Source: Calditrichota bacterium
GTDB taxonomy: Bacteria; Calditrichota; Calditrichia; Calditrichales; Calditrichaceae
Length of the DNA stretch: 64,000 bases
Direction: 5' to 3'
NCBI GenBank assembly: GCA_024278755.1
Contig: JAJRSO010000020.1
Span: 62,001-126,000, forward strand
Shown: piece by piece, positions 24,581 to 32,395 of the stretch
Layout: each line of letters begins with the position of its first letter
Numbering within the stretch: position 1 is the stretch's first letter
The notes under the pieces: model-generated
Seen by the model: only the letters and a program-made list of their open reading frames with translations
What the model was told of the DNA's origin: nothing
Databases searched by the model: none
Position numbers and translations under genes: made by a program

Positions 24581-26186
24581 AGGGTATACAATAATTCGCG
24601 AAATCAACCGCGGACCCATTACCACGGTATACCAGGCTCGGCAGGAAGCGCTTGACCGTTCGGCACTGTTAAAAATACTCAATGTTCAGTGGAAAAATGA
24701 GCGCGATTTGATTGCCCGTTTCCGGCGGGAAGCAAAGATTTGCGCCCGGCTCCACCATCCCAATATTGTAACCGTTTATGATTTTGGCACCGGCACAGAG
24801 CAGTTTTATATCTCTATGGAGTTTGTGGAAGGACAATCGCTGGCGGATTTAATTCGGGATTATGCCCCGTTACCGATTGCGGTGGTTGTTTATCTGATTT
24901 ATGAGATTCTGAATGGACTGGATTATGCGCACCGCCATGGTGTGATTCACCGGGATATAAAACCTTCAAATATCATGCTCAGCGCAGACGGCGCAGTAAA
25001 GATATCCGATTTTGGCATGGCGATGATTTCCGGAATTCCCGGCATTACCGAACAAGGGGATGCCGTGGGTTCGCCGGCATATATTTCGCCAGAGCAGGCC
25101 CTGGGAAAAGAAATAACGGCAAATAGCGATCTTTTTAGTTTAGGCGTAACAATTTACGAAATGATTAACGGTTCCTCGCCATTTAAAGGGGCTAATATTG
25201 CCGAGTCGATTAATAAAACTCTAAATGAAGAACCGTTGCCATTAAATGTGATAAATAAAGGAACTCCCGATTGGCTTTCGCAAATGGTAGCGGGAATGTT
25301 GCAAAAGAAAGCAAAAGACCGGGTAGCCGACTGTGCGCAGCTATTAGAGCAACTGCAAGGTGTAGGGCAAACGGATGCGGCGGGTATGGCGGCGTATTTA
25401 AAAAATCCTCAGCCGTTAAATGTAGTCGCAGATCCGGTTCCGGCTGAGGCATTACCTGTTCCGAAACGTAAATGGATTTACGGCTTTGTGGCCGTGCTTT
25501 TTGTTATCGGTCTAATTCTTTTCGTTAATCAATACCGTCAAAACGGATTGATGCCGCCTCCTTTTGTTGCAGATAGTTTACAGGAAATAACGCAGGAAAA
25601 TCCGAAAGAAAACCCACCGGCCGGCGAGTTAACGATTCGGACAGAAGATAAACGCATTAAAAAACCACAAAACAAAACAATTAACAAGACGGCCGTTCCT
25701 GAGAGCAATAGACGCATGAACAGGGTGATTGCACCGGGAAAAGAAAAACATGTTAATCTGTCGGAAGAGGCGGGTCTGTTTGTTATTTGCAATCCTTGGG
25801 CCGAGATTTATGTTGACGGAGAAAAAATAGACACGACACCTTTAAACGAAGCCTTTTTCCTGACAGCAGGATTTCATTCAATTGAATTAAAAAACCCAAA
25901 CTATAAAACATATCTAAGACGGATTGAGTTAAACGACGGACAAACGGATACGCTGCGTGTGACCTTGTTGCCGCAAAGCGGTGCACTGGAATTACGTGTG
26001 CATCCCTGGGCAAAGGTTTATATAGATAATGCTTATTACGAAACAACCCCGCTGACCAAACCGATTGCACTCACTGCGGGCATACATGTATTGCGTTATG
26101 AAAACCCAAATTTCGCGGCAATCCGAGATACGGTTGAAATTATTTCGGGAGAAACAATACAAAAAAGAGTACGTTTTGGAAAGTGA
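24570..26186 (+). CDS. Transmembrane Ser/Thr protein kinase with two PEGA domains
   Basis: The 538-residue protein has a Hanks-type kinase domain (about 5-260) with lysine K35, catalytic HRDIKPSN (127-134) and DFG (147-149). The glycine-rich loop is degenerate (INRGPITTVY in place of GxGxxG). A linker, one TM helix (about 305-325) and two extracytoplasmic PEGA repeats (about 410-470 and 472-537, each with a PWAxxYxD start) follow. PEGA domains are often surface-binding. The gene overlaps the GAF activator by 11 nt, so the kinase may phosphorylate it in response to an envelope signal; that link is inferred from position. Confidence 0.92.
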   Translation: MVIKGYTIIREINRGPITTVYQARQEALDRSALLKILNVQWKNERDLIARFRREAKICARLHHPNIVTVYDFGTGTEQFYISMEFVEGQSLADLIRDYAPLPIAVVVYLIYEILNGLDYAHRHGVIHRDIKPSNIMLSADGAVKISDFGMAMISGIPGITEQGDAVGSPAYISPEQALGKEITANSDLFSLGVTIYEMINGSSPFKGANIAESINKTLNEEPLPLNVINKGTPDWLSQMVAGMLQKKAKDRVADCAQLLEQLQGVGQTDAAGMAAYLKNPQPLNVVADPVPAEALPVPKRKWIYGFVAVLFVIGLILFVNQYRQNGLMPPPFVADSLQEITQENPKENPPAGELTIRTEDKRIKKPQNKTINKTAVPESNRRMNRVIAPGKEKHVNLSEEAGLFVICNPWAEIYVDGEKIDTTPLNEAFFLTAGFHSIELKNPNYKTYLRRIELNDGQTDTLRVTLLPQSGALELRVHPWAKVYIDNAYYETTPLTKPIALTAGIHVLRYENPNFAAIRDTVEIISGETIQKRVRFGK

Positions 26187-26235
26187 TGGCACTGAACTTG
26201 CATAAAACAGATCGCATACTATTCGAGGTTCATAG

Positions 26236-27486
26236 ATGAACAATAAAAGACGGTTTATCTTTACTATTGTCCTTATTCTAATCCCGCTTTTTATACAGGC
26301 CCAGGGCTGGACCAGTGTACATATGATGCATATGCCGCGAGGAGGCGCTTCGGCCGTAAAGTGGGGAAATTATATATATGTCTTTGGAGGCAAAACAAAA
26401 AATAACAGAGTGTTAAACTCTGTTGAACGTTTTGACCTCTCCACCGGTTTCTGGGATAAAAAAACGGTGCGAAGCTTTGATAAGGCGCGTTATGACGCGG
26501 CCGCTGTGGCCTTTGAAAATAAGATATATCTTATTGGCGGGAAAGATGAAGCGGAAGTGTTTGATGATGTCCAGATTTATGATCCTGTGCAAAATACGTG
26601 GACAGAAGCGCATGATCTGCACAAAGAGCGGGAGGGATTTGCTATTGCTATTCTGGATAGCCACATCTATGTTCTTGGTGGCCGAAAAGAACAATCGTCG
26701 CTCATTAAAGATATCGAATGGTATAACGAGGAAGACGATAAATGGGAAGAAGCCAACTGGGAAATGAATAATCGCCGGGCCGATCTGTTTTCGGCCGCTT
26801 ACGACAATCATTTTTATATGTTTGGCGGTTACTATTACGGATTGACAAAATCCAGTTACAGTGCAACGCAAGCACAATGGGGATATTACTGGCAGAGTGG
26901 CCCGGATTTAAGCGTGAGCAGGATGTATGGCGCTTCCGTTCGTATTGACGATAAAATTTATATGTTGGGCGGGGAAACGACCGGCGGTAAAACCGACATG
27001 GTAGAGGTGTTTGATATATCTGATAACGAAATTTCAACCCTAACAGGGTTAGATAATCCGCGCAGCGGAATGGCCGGAGTAGCTGTAGGCGATACAATAT
27101 ATATTATCGGCGGTTTTGAAGGTAATAGCGATACGCCTGTTTCAAAAGTAGCGTACAAAGTGTATAGTCCAACGTCAATCGGAACGAGCCATGGCCTGTC
27201 AATTCCGGATAGCCGGTTACTTGTTTCGGGTTATCCGAATCCATTTAACGGTTCCGTTTCTCTACGGGCGCTAATTCCACGCAGCGGATTGTATAAAATG
27301 GAAATCTTTGATATTAATGGGAAATTAGTGAAAACGATTTCCGATACATATATCCGCGCAGGATCGCACCGGTTTATCTGGAACGCATCGAATAATAACT
27401 TGAATTTAATCTCTACCGGTGTATATTTCTTCGTTGTTCGTTCTTCACGGGAAATTCAGAAATTTAAAATGGTCTATGTTAAATAG
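26236..27486 (+). CDS. Secreted kelch-repeat protein with sorting domain
   Basis: The 416-residue protein has a signal peptide (core FIFTIVLILIPLFIQA). Kelch repeats form a six-bladed propeller (about 30-310), seen in repeated IYVFGGK, IYLIGGKDE, IYVLGGRKE, FYMFGGYYY and IYMLGGE. The C-terminal domain (about 330-416) starts VSGYPNPFNGSVS and ends EIQKFKMVYVK, the pattern of type-IX-like sorting domains. It follows GAGGT and the kinase gene. It may be a surface partner sensed by, or made under control of, the upstream kinase; no direct evidence is visible. Confidence 0.88.
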   Translation: MNNKRRFIFTIVLILIPLFIQAQGWTSVHMMHMPRGGASAVKWGNYIYVFGGKTKNNRVLNSVERFDLSTGFWDKKTVRSFDKARYDAAAVAFENKIYLIGGKDEAEVFDDVQIYDPVQNTWTEAHDLHKEREGFAIAILDSHIYVLGGRKEQSSLIKDIEWYNEEDDKWEEANWEMNNRRADLFSAAYDNHFYMFGGYYYGLTKSSYSATQAQWGYYWQSGPDLSVSRMYGASVRIDDKIYMLGGETTGGKTDMVEVFDISDNEISTLTGLDNPRSGMAGVAVGDTIYIIGGFEGNSDTPVSKVAYKVYSPTSIGTSHGLSIPDSRLLVSGYPNPFNGSVSLRALIPRSGLYKMEIFDINGKLVKTISDTYIRAGSHRFIWNASNNNLNLISTGVYFFVVRSSREIQKFKMVYVK

Positions 27487-28258
27487 AATATTTTTTTTTA
27501 CCTTAATAGTTCTTCTGATTAATAGTGCCGGATTGCAAGCGCAATCGGCCGATAATCGTCCGCTTAAAGTAAAAAAATTATACGATAAACTTCAATTCGA
27601 AGAGGCTGTTAAGAGCGGTAGAGAGTCGCTGCGTAGGGGACGTTCTTATGACGGCGACGGACTGGCCTTGATCCACCGGTATATGGCCTATTCGTTTTTT
27701 AATCTTAGTGAACGTGATTCTGCCCGCGCACATTTCTTAACCCTTCTATCCATAAATCCTCAAACAGAACTGGATATTGTCCGAACATCGCCTAAAATAA
27801 TTGCTTTTTTTGAACAGGTGCGAAAAGAGTATGAACAGTTGAAATCAGAAAACAAAATTATTGCGGTTAAACAATATGTTTTTGTAGATGATAAGCGTCC
27901 GGGAGCGGCTTGGCGGTCGGCGCTGTTTCCGGGTTGGGGACAGTACTATAAAAATCAAAAGACGAAAGCATACTGGGCCAGCGGATTGTTTCTTGGCGGT
28001 GTTGTTCTTTCTGTAATTTCATATGCGCAGGAAGGCAGATATAAAGACCTGTATCTAAAGGAAACAGATTCAGATAAAATAACTTCGGTTTATAATAGAT
28101 ACAATATGTATTCAAAAGCCCGCCGTTTTTTAAGCTACACAACAGCAGCCGTTTGGCTTACTTCTTTTGCCGATGCTCTGTGGTCGGCATATCCCGGAAT
28201 TTCCATACAGTCCGATGGGCAAGATAAGTTGTCATTTGCGTACCAAATACATTTCTAA
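27476..28258 (+). CDS. DUF5683-like membrane protein
   Basis: This protein of about 260 residues has a signal peptide (MLNRIFFFTLIVLLINSAG), a helical region resembling one TPR pair (about 28-115), and a C-terminal membrane part with RSALFPGWGQYYKNQKTKAYW, the signature of DUF5683-like proteins, then two or three TM helices. The function is unknown. The frame extends further upstream (to a GTG at 27419) inside the kelch gene, but the ATG at 27476 gives the signal peptide and an 11-nt overlap with that gene. It is the last gene of the cassette. Confidence 0.83.
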   Translation: MLNRIFFFTLIVLLINSAGLQAQSADNRPLKVKKLYDKLQFEEAVKSGRESLRRGRSYDGDGLALIHRYMAYSFFNLSERDSARAHFLTLLSINPQTELDIVRTSPKIIAFFEQVRKEYEQLKSENKIIAVKQYVFVDDKRPGAAWRSALFPGWGQYYKNQKTKAYWASGLFLGGVVLSVISYAQEGRYKDLYLKETDSDKITSVYNRYNMYSKARRFLSYTTAAVWLTSFADALWSAYPGISIQSDGQDKLSFAYQIHF

Positions 28259-28677
28259 TCCCCTGTAGTTAAATTCTTTATGCCAACCTTTGTTTTCAGC
28301 ATCTGTGCGATTTCCGCAATAGGCTGTTAATTGTTTATTCCGGAAAAATAAAATTATTTCGCAAAGCACCCTAAATAAAAAGATTAAAAAAAAATCCCCT
28401 TTCTTTGCGCATTGTGTGATGATACAATACTCAATTTATCCCGAGTAGTAAATATAAAGCCCGTTGGCTATTTACGTAAGACGAAAACAGATTTAAAACT
28501 TGACTGAAGAATAGAATGATTCATTTGCCCAACGGAGGGCAATAAAAAAAGAGAAAGATAAGTGATTCTAAACACGCTGTGTGTGAGTAGATAAATCCCT
28601 TTTTATATAATAAAAGAAAGGCTGGCCCGTGAGGGGCAGCCTTTCTTTATTTACGGCAGTATTTGTTTTACGGATAC
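28259..28677. other. Convergent intergenic region with terminator
   Basis: This 419-bp region lies between converging genes. It holds a strong bidirectional terminator (28613-28648). A long-range pairing GCCCGTTGG (28459-28467) with CCAACGGAGGGC (28529-28540) encloses about 61 nt and is followed by A-rich sequence, which could be a structured RNA or chance. I found no gene and no known riboswitch. Confidence 0.6.
28613..28648. terminator. Bidirectional intrinsic terminator
   Basis: AAAGAAAGGCTG (28613-28624) pairs with CAGCCTTTCTTT (28637-28648) around a loop that can itself pair (CCC with GGG). The A-rich and T-rich flanks let it serve both converging genes. Confidence 0.85.
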
Positions 28678-30999
28678 TTAGCGCACAAGAAGCATCTGCT
28701 TTACACTGCTCTTTCCTGCAATATTAAGCTTGTAAAAATACATTCCGCTTGAAACATTCTGACCGAAATCATTGGTTGCATTCCAACGGAAAGTGTATTT
28801 TCCGGCGCCCAGAACACCATTGAATAACGTTTTAACACGCTGTCCTAAAATATTATACACATCAAGTCTTACCTGTTGAAATTGTTTTCCCTGAATGTAT
28901 AGCGGAATTGTTGTGGCCGGGTTAAACGGATTGGGGTAATTCTGTTGTAAATCAAACCCGGAAGGCAGTTCTGCAAGAGCACTATTTCCCACGGACGTTA
29001 CAGAAAGAGCGGCGCCCAGTTTTACCTGTACGGCATCCGACGAAACATCATCCTGCTGTGCCCATACGGTTACTTCATCTCCAGCCGAATAAACGCTTAA
29101 ATCAACCGGTTGATAAGTTTCATTTAGGATAATGGTGGACGCATTTATTCGGATTTCCTGCCCACCGACTATCAAAAGATTACCGGAAAAACCATTTAAA
29201 GTTGCACTGTACACACTCATACCGGGAGAGTCTTCCAGCTTTATTCGCACAGCAAGGTACGTGCCGTCGCTCTGAATGTACGCTTTTACTTCTACATACT
29301 GTCCGGCAGACAAATCACTTAACAACAGAGTCGCGCCGGTATAATCGTGAATGGTGGTTGAATCATCAATAAAAATCGTAATTCCACCGAGCATCAAAAA
29401 ATCGGTTCCAATGCTATCAATAGATGCAGATAATTCGATACGGCCAATTTTTTCATCTTCCAGCTTTATGCGTTTCGCCAGCCATGAACCGTCATCCAGG
29501 CGGATTGCTTTAATTTCCACAAAGTCGGCTATGTTGATTTGACTGAGTGTGACGGGCAACCGGTTAATATCCAGAATAATAGTTGCGTCGTCGACCATAA
29601 AGGTTACCTGATTAACCTGTATCCAATCTGTTCCTAACGAATCCACATATCCTTCAAATTCAACGGAGTACTCATAAAAGGATTTAATTTTAATTTGAGA
29701 GGCAAAAACACTACCGTCATCCTGCAGATAGCCTTTTACTTTTACACGTTGTCCTTTTTCCAAATCGGAAAACGCAAGAGTACTGTTCCTATGGCCTTTA
29801 ATTTCACTTGTCTCATCGATATAGATCATATATCCGAACACGATAATAGCGTTGTTTGCCACCGAATCGATAATGCCGGTAAAATGTATGGAATTCATAT
29901 ATTCTTCTTCGATTTCGATTTTACGGGCAAGGTAGCTGCTATCGGCCTGAATGGCGGCTTTAATCTCTACGGACATACCTTGCGTCAATTCATTTAAACT
30001 ACCTTTTCGGTGGTTACCAAACATGACAACGGTTTGGGCATTGGTATAAAAGGTAACACCGTTAACAATTACATAATCGACGCCTAAAGAATCAATGATT
30101 CCTTTAAATTCCATCTGATGTTCATCGGCGTTACAACACTGATTCATTATTTTTATTTCTTTGGCCCATAAGGTGTCATCTGCCTGTTTACGGGATTCTA
30201 TTTTTACAAATAAGCCGGGCGTGAGATCGGAAAGACTCATATAAGAATGATTGTCACCCTTAATTTCGGTTTGATCATTCACAAAAAACCGTAGTCCGTT
30301 TACATCAATAAAATCAATACCTACCGAATCGATAGTTCCCGAGTATTCCATGTCATACTCATCGTGGTGTGTGTTTTTATCTTCCAGTTTGATTCTACTT
30401 GCCAGGTAGCTTCCATCCTCCAGTTCATATGCTTCCACTTCAACATAATCTCCGATTTGCAGGTCCGAATAAGAGAAGGTGTTATGGCGCATATCGCTTA
30501 CGACCGTGTTGGAATCTGTCCGGAACACATAACCGTCGACTATCAGGCTGTCGGCGCCGATAGAGTTGATATATCCTTTAAGTTCAAACTCTTTGCCGTC
30601 GCCGGCCGGCCGGTATTGATAGGTGAATTGCGCTTCATATTCCGCTTCGTTTCCGTTATGATCTTTAAGTTTTGCTTCCCAGTCCCATTCACCTGTCTCC
30701 GGAAGACCGTCAAGCACGAATGTCGCTTCAAAATATCCGTTGAATTTATTCGTAAACTGTCCTTCAAAATCAGACATATGAGAGCGTTTAATCATCCATT
30801 TCATTTTCATCATATTATTAACATTTAAATTTGGCGCAAATACATTCATATACAAAGTGTCGCCTTCATTGAAATGGTATAGACTGCTATCCGCCCCGGT
30901 TTGATTGGAAAGCACATAGTAGCCCTGGGCAAATGTGCTTGTAAACGGCAGCGCCGAAAACAGCAAAGCCAAAAGCATCGCACGTAGATTCTTGTTCAT
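28678..30999 (-). CDS. Secreted protein of seven DUF5666-like repeats with sorting domain
   Basis: The 773-residue protein has a signal peptide (core AMLLALLFSALPFTSTFA), an N-terminal Ig-like domain (about 30-130), seven DUF5666-like repeats of about 73 residues (about 133-650), and a C-terminal sorting domain starting QNYPNPFNPATTIPL. Each repeat reads roughly GxIDSxGxDxxxVNG, then a strand, then LSDLxxGxxVEVKA, DGSxLAxRIKLED. This OB-like fold is common in secreted proteins of unknown role. GGAGGT precedes the ATG, and a good sigma-54-like promoter lies upstream at 31049-31064. Confidence 0.88.
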   Translation of the reverse strand: MNKNLRAMLLALLFSALPFTSTFAQGYYVLSNQTGADSSLYHFNEGDTLYMNVFAPNLNVNNMMKMKWMIKRSHMSDFEGQFTNKFNGYFEATFVLDGLPETGEWDWEAKLKDHNGNEAEYEAQFTYQYRPAGDGKEFELKGYINSIGADSLIVDGYVFRTDSNTVVSDMRHNTFSYSDLQIGDYVEVEAYELEDGSYLASRIKLEDKNTHHDEYDMEYSGTIDSVGIDFIDVNGLRFFVNDQTEIKGDNHSYMSLSDLTPGLFVKIESRKQADDTLWAKEIKIMNQCCNADEHQMEFKGIIDSLGVDYVIVNGVTFYTNAQTVVMFGNHRKGSLNELTQGMSVEIKAAIQADSSYLARKIEIEEEYMNSIHFTGIIDSVANNAIIVFGYMIYIDETSEIKGHRNSTLAFSDLEKGQRVKVKGYLQDDGSVFASQIKIKSFYEYSVEFEGYVDSLGTDWIQVNQVTFMVDDATIILDINRLPVTLSQINIADFVEIKAIRLDDGSWLAKRIKLEDEKIGRIELSASIDSIGTDFLMLGGITIFIDDSTTIHDYTGATLLLSDLSAGQYVEVKAYIQSDGTYLAVRIKLEDSPGMSVYSATLNGFSGNLLIVGGQEIRINASTIILNETYQPVDLSVYSAGDEVTVWAQQDDVSSDAVQVKLGAALSVTSVGNSALAELPSGFDLQQNYPNPFNPATTIPLYIQGKQFQQVRLDVYNILGQRVKTLFNGVLGAGKYTFRWNATNDFGQNVSSGMYFYKLNIAGKSSVKQMLLVR

Positions 31000-31048
31000 G
31001 TGTTACCTCCGATTGGTTATAAAACTGTGATTGAATTACGGTTGTTCT

Positions 31049-31064
31049 TTCAAATGGTGTGCCA
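31049..31064 (-). promoter_or_regulatory. Sigma-54 promoter of the DUF5666 protein gene
   Basis: The minus strand reads TGGCACACCATTTGAA, with GG at 31063-31062 and correct spacing to TTGA. It is one base from TGGCAC-N5-TTGC. The predicted start near 31038 leaves a 39-nt leader with GGAGGT. Confidence 0.5.
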
Positions 31065-31097
31065 TAAATGCAAACGGCCGTATACAAAGGTTTAGCC

Positions 31098-31125
31098 CGT
31101 TCCGGATGTTTTTAAATCCGGAACG
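31098..31125. repeat. Inverted repeat between divergent promoters
   Basis: CGTTCCGGAT (31098-31107) and ATCCGGAACG (31116-31125) are perfect 10-bp arms with an 8-nt spacer (GTTTTTAA). It lies about 102-129 bp upstream of the plus-strand promoter candidate and 35-62 bp upstream of the minus-strand one. It is an operator candidate; its sequence differs from the GGG-N8-CCC sites. Confidence 0.5.
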
Positions 31126-31226
31126 GAGTGCAAATAATAATAGCGCAGCGCAAAATGTGCGCACCTAAAATCCCAATTAGAATAAAATTTGTACGGAACG
31201 CCTGTGTCTTTTTCTTTCTCCGGACT

Positions 31227-31240
31227 GGTATGCGTTTTGT
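31227..31240 (+). promoter_or_regulatory. Weak sigma-54-like promoter of the second NHL/cytochrome operon
   Basis: CTGGTATGCGTTTTGTAT has GG at 31227-31228 and GT at 31239-31240 in -24/-12 spacing, but CAC is not conserved. It shares TTGTAT with two other candidates. Confidence 0.3.
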
Positions 31241-31378
31241 ATCGATTATCACAACTATTTTTCTTTTGTGTTGATTCTTATTTGATTATTAAGGAAATTA
31301 TTCACGTAATTCTAGCAATAGGAAGGATAGGCTTTTTTTGTGATTGCAAGAGTAAAAAATAAACAAAAATGTGTTTTT

Positions 31379-32395
31379 ATGTTAAAATACAGGACGCTTA
31401 GAATCCTTACACTTTTTGCGTTAACCGGATTGGTTTATATGATTATTTGCGGAACTGCTTTTGCCGTTGCGGTGAATGCCGATAAAGCGTTTCCCTATTC
31501 CGTTAAATGGGTCGGAGCCTTCTCCGGTTCTAAAGATTTTAAGCAAAAAGAAGGTTTCTTTTCCGGCATTTTAAAACTGATAACCGGTTCCGATGCATTT
31601 ACCCTGAAACGCCCCGTTGCCGTATGGAACAGTCCGGACGGAAATTTACGTGTGCTCGATCAGGAATTGCAGTCACTCCTATTAATCCGGCAAAACGACC
31701 GCGACATTAAATCGGCTTCTTCCTTTCCCTCTCTGGTTTCTATGTGCATGACAAAAAGCGGTGTTTTGTATTTTACAGACTCCAAACGAAATGGGGTGTT
31801 TATTCAGGAGACTCCGGATAAAACACCCCATTTGTTTAATAAAAATGTTTCGTTAAATCGTCCCACAGGAATTGCATTTCTGGAGCAAAAACAGGAAATA
31901 TGGGTTGTGGAGACGGGCGCACATCGCATTGCTATTCTGGATAGTAAAGGGAAGTTCCTTCGCTATATTGGTAAAAGAGGCATTTCCGCCGGTGAATTTA
32001 ACTTTCCTACTTTTATATGGATTGATACCAGTGGCACTGTATATATTGTGGATTCCATGAACTTTCGAGCCCAGATTTTAAGCAGTTCCGGTCTTGTGCT
32101 CACTGTTTTCGGGGAGGCCGGAGATGCCAGCGGCTACTTTGCGCGTCCCAAAGGGATTGCCACCGATACATTTGGCCATATCTATATTGCAGATGCTCTG
32201 TTTCATACGGTTCAGGTGTTTGATCAAAAAGGAAACTATCTCTATCATTTTGGCGAGCAGGGAAGCGCCAAAGGTAAATTTTGGATGCCTATGGGCATAT
32301 TTATCGGGGAGGACGATCGCATTTTTGTTGCCGATAGTTACAACCACCGTATTCAGATTTTTAAGATACAACAAAGGGAATCAAATGACGGGTAG
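31379..32395 (+). CDS. Secreted NHL-repeat protein, paralogue of the one at 4.9-5.9 kb
   Basis: This protein of about 338 residues has a signal peptide (core ILTLFALTGLVYMIICGTAFA) followed by NHL propeller repeats. It aligns along most of its length with the protein at 4863-5900, with shared stretches such as LNRPTGIAFLEQ, GEFNFPTFIWID and GYFARPKGIATD. Both sit directly before a 12-haem cytochrome gene, so the pair duplicated as a unit. A GTG at 31340 with an upstream AGGAAGGA would add 13 residues. It overlaps the cytochrome gene by 11 nt. Function as a cytochrome partner is inferred. Confidence 0.88.
   Translation: MLKYRTLRILTLFALTGLVYMIICGTAFAVAVNADKAFPYSVKWVGAFSGSKDFKQKEGFFSGILKLITGSDAFTLKRPVAVWNSPDGNLRVLDQELQSLLLIRQNDRDIKSASSFPSLVSMCMTKSGVLYFTDSKRNGVFIQETPDKTPHLFNKNVSLNRPTGIAFLEQKQEIWVVETGAHRIAILDSKGKFLRYIGKRGISAGEFNFPTFIWIDTSGTVYIVDSMNFRAQILSSSGLVLTVFGEAGDASGYFARPKGIATDTFGHIYIADALFHTVQVFDQKGNYLYHFGEQGSAKGKFWMPMGIFIGEDDRIFVADSYNHRIQIFKIQQRESNDG

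Larger units (their letters stand above)
31000..31378. other. Divergent intergenic region with two sigma-54-like promoters and an inverted repeat
   Basis: The region between the DUF5666 gene (minus) and the second NHL/cytochrome operon (plus) holds a sigma-54-like promoter in each direction (31049-31064 minus; 31227-31240 plus). Between them lies the inverted repeat CGTTCCGGAT/ATCCGGAACG (31098-31125). No gene is seen. The layout resembles the divergent region at 5.9-6.5 kb. Confidence 0.65.

Noticed and set aside
28360-28372. CGCAAAGC resembling part of a c-di-GMP riboswitch
   Set aside because: The rest of the GEMM core is absent, and it lies downstream of one gene and not upstream of any.
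31300-31320. Sigma-54 promoter TTCACGTAATTCTAGCA before the second NHL gene
   Set aside because: No GG at -24 and the spacing is two bases too long.
32094-32384. N-terminal extension of the second 12-haem cytochrome frame
   Set aside because: It lies inside the NHL gene in another frame; the ATG at 32385 gives a signal peptide matching the paralogue.
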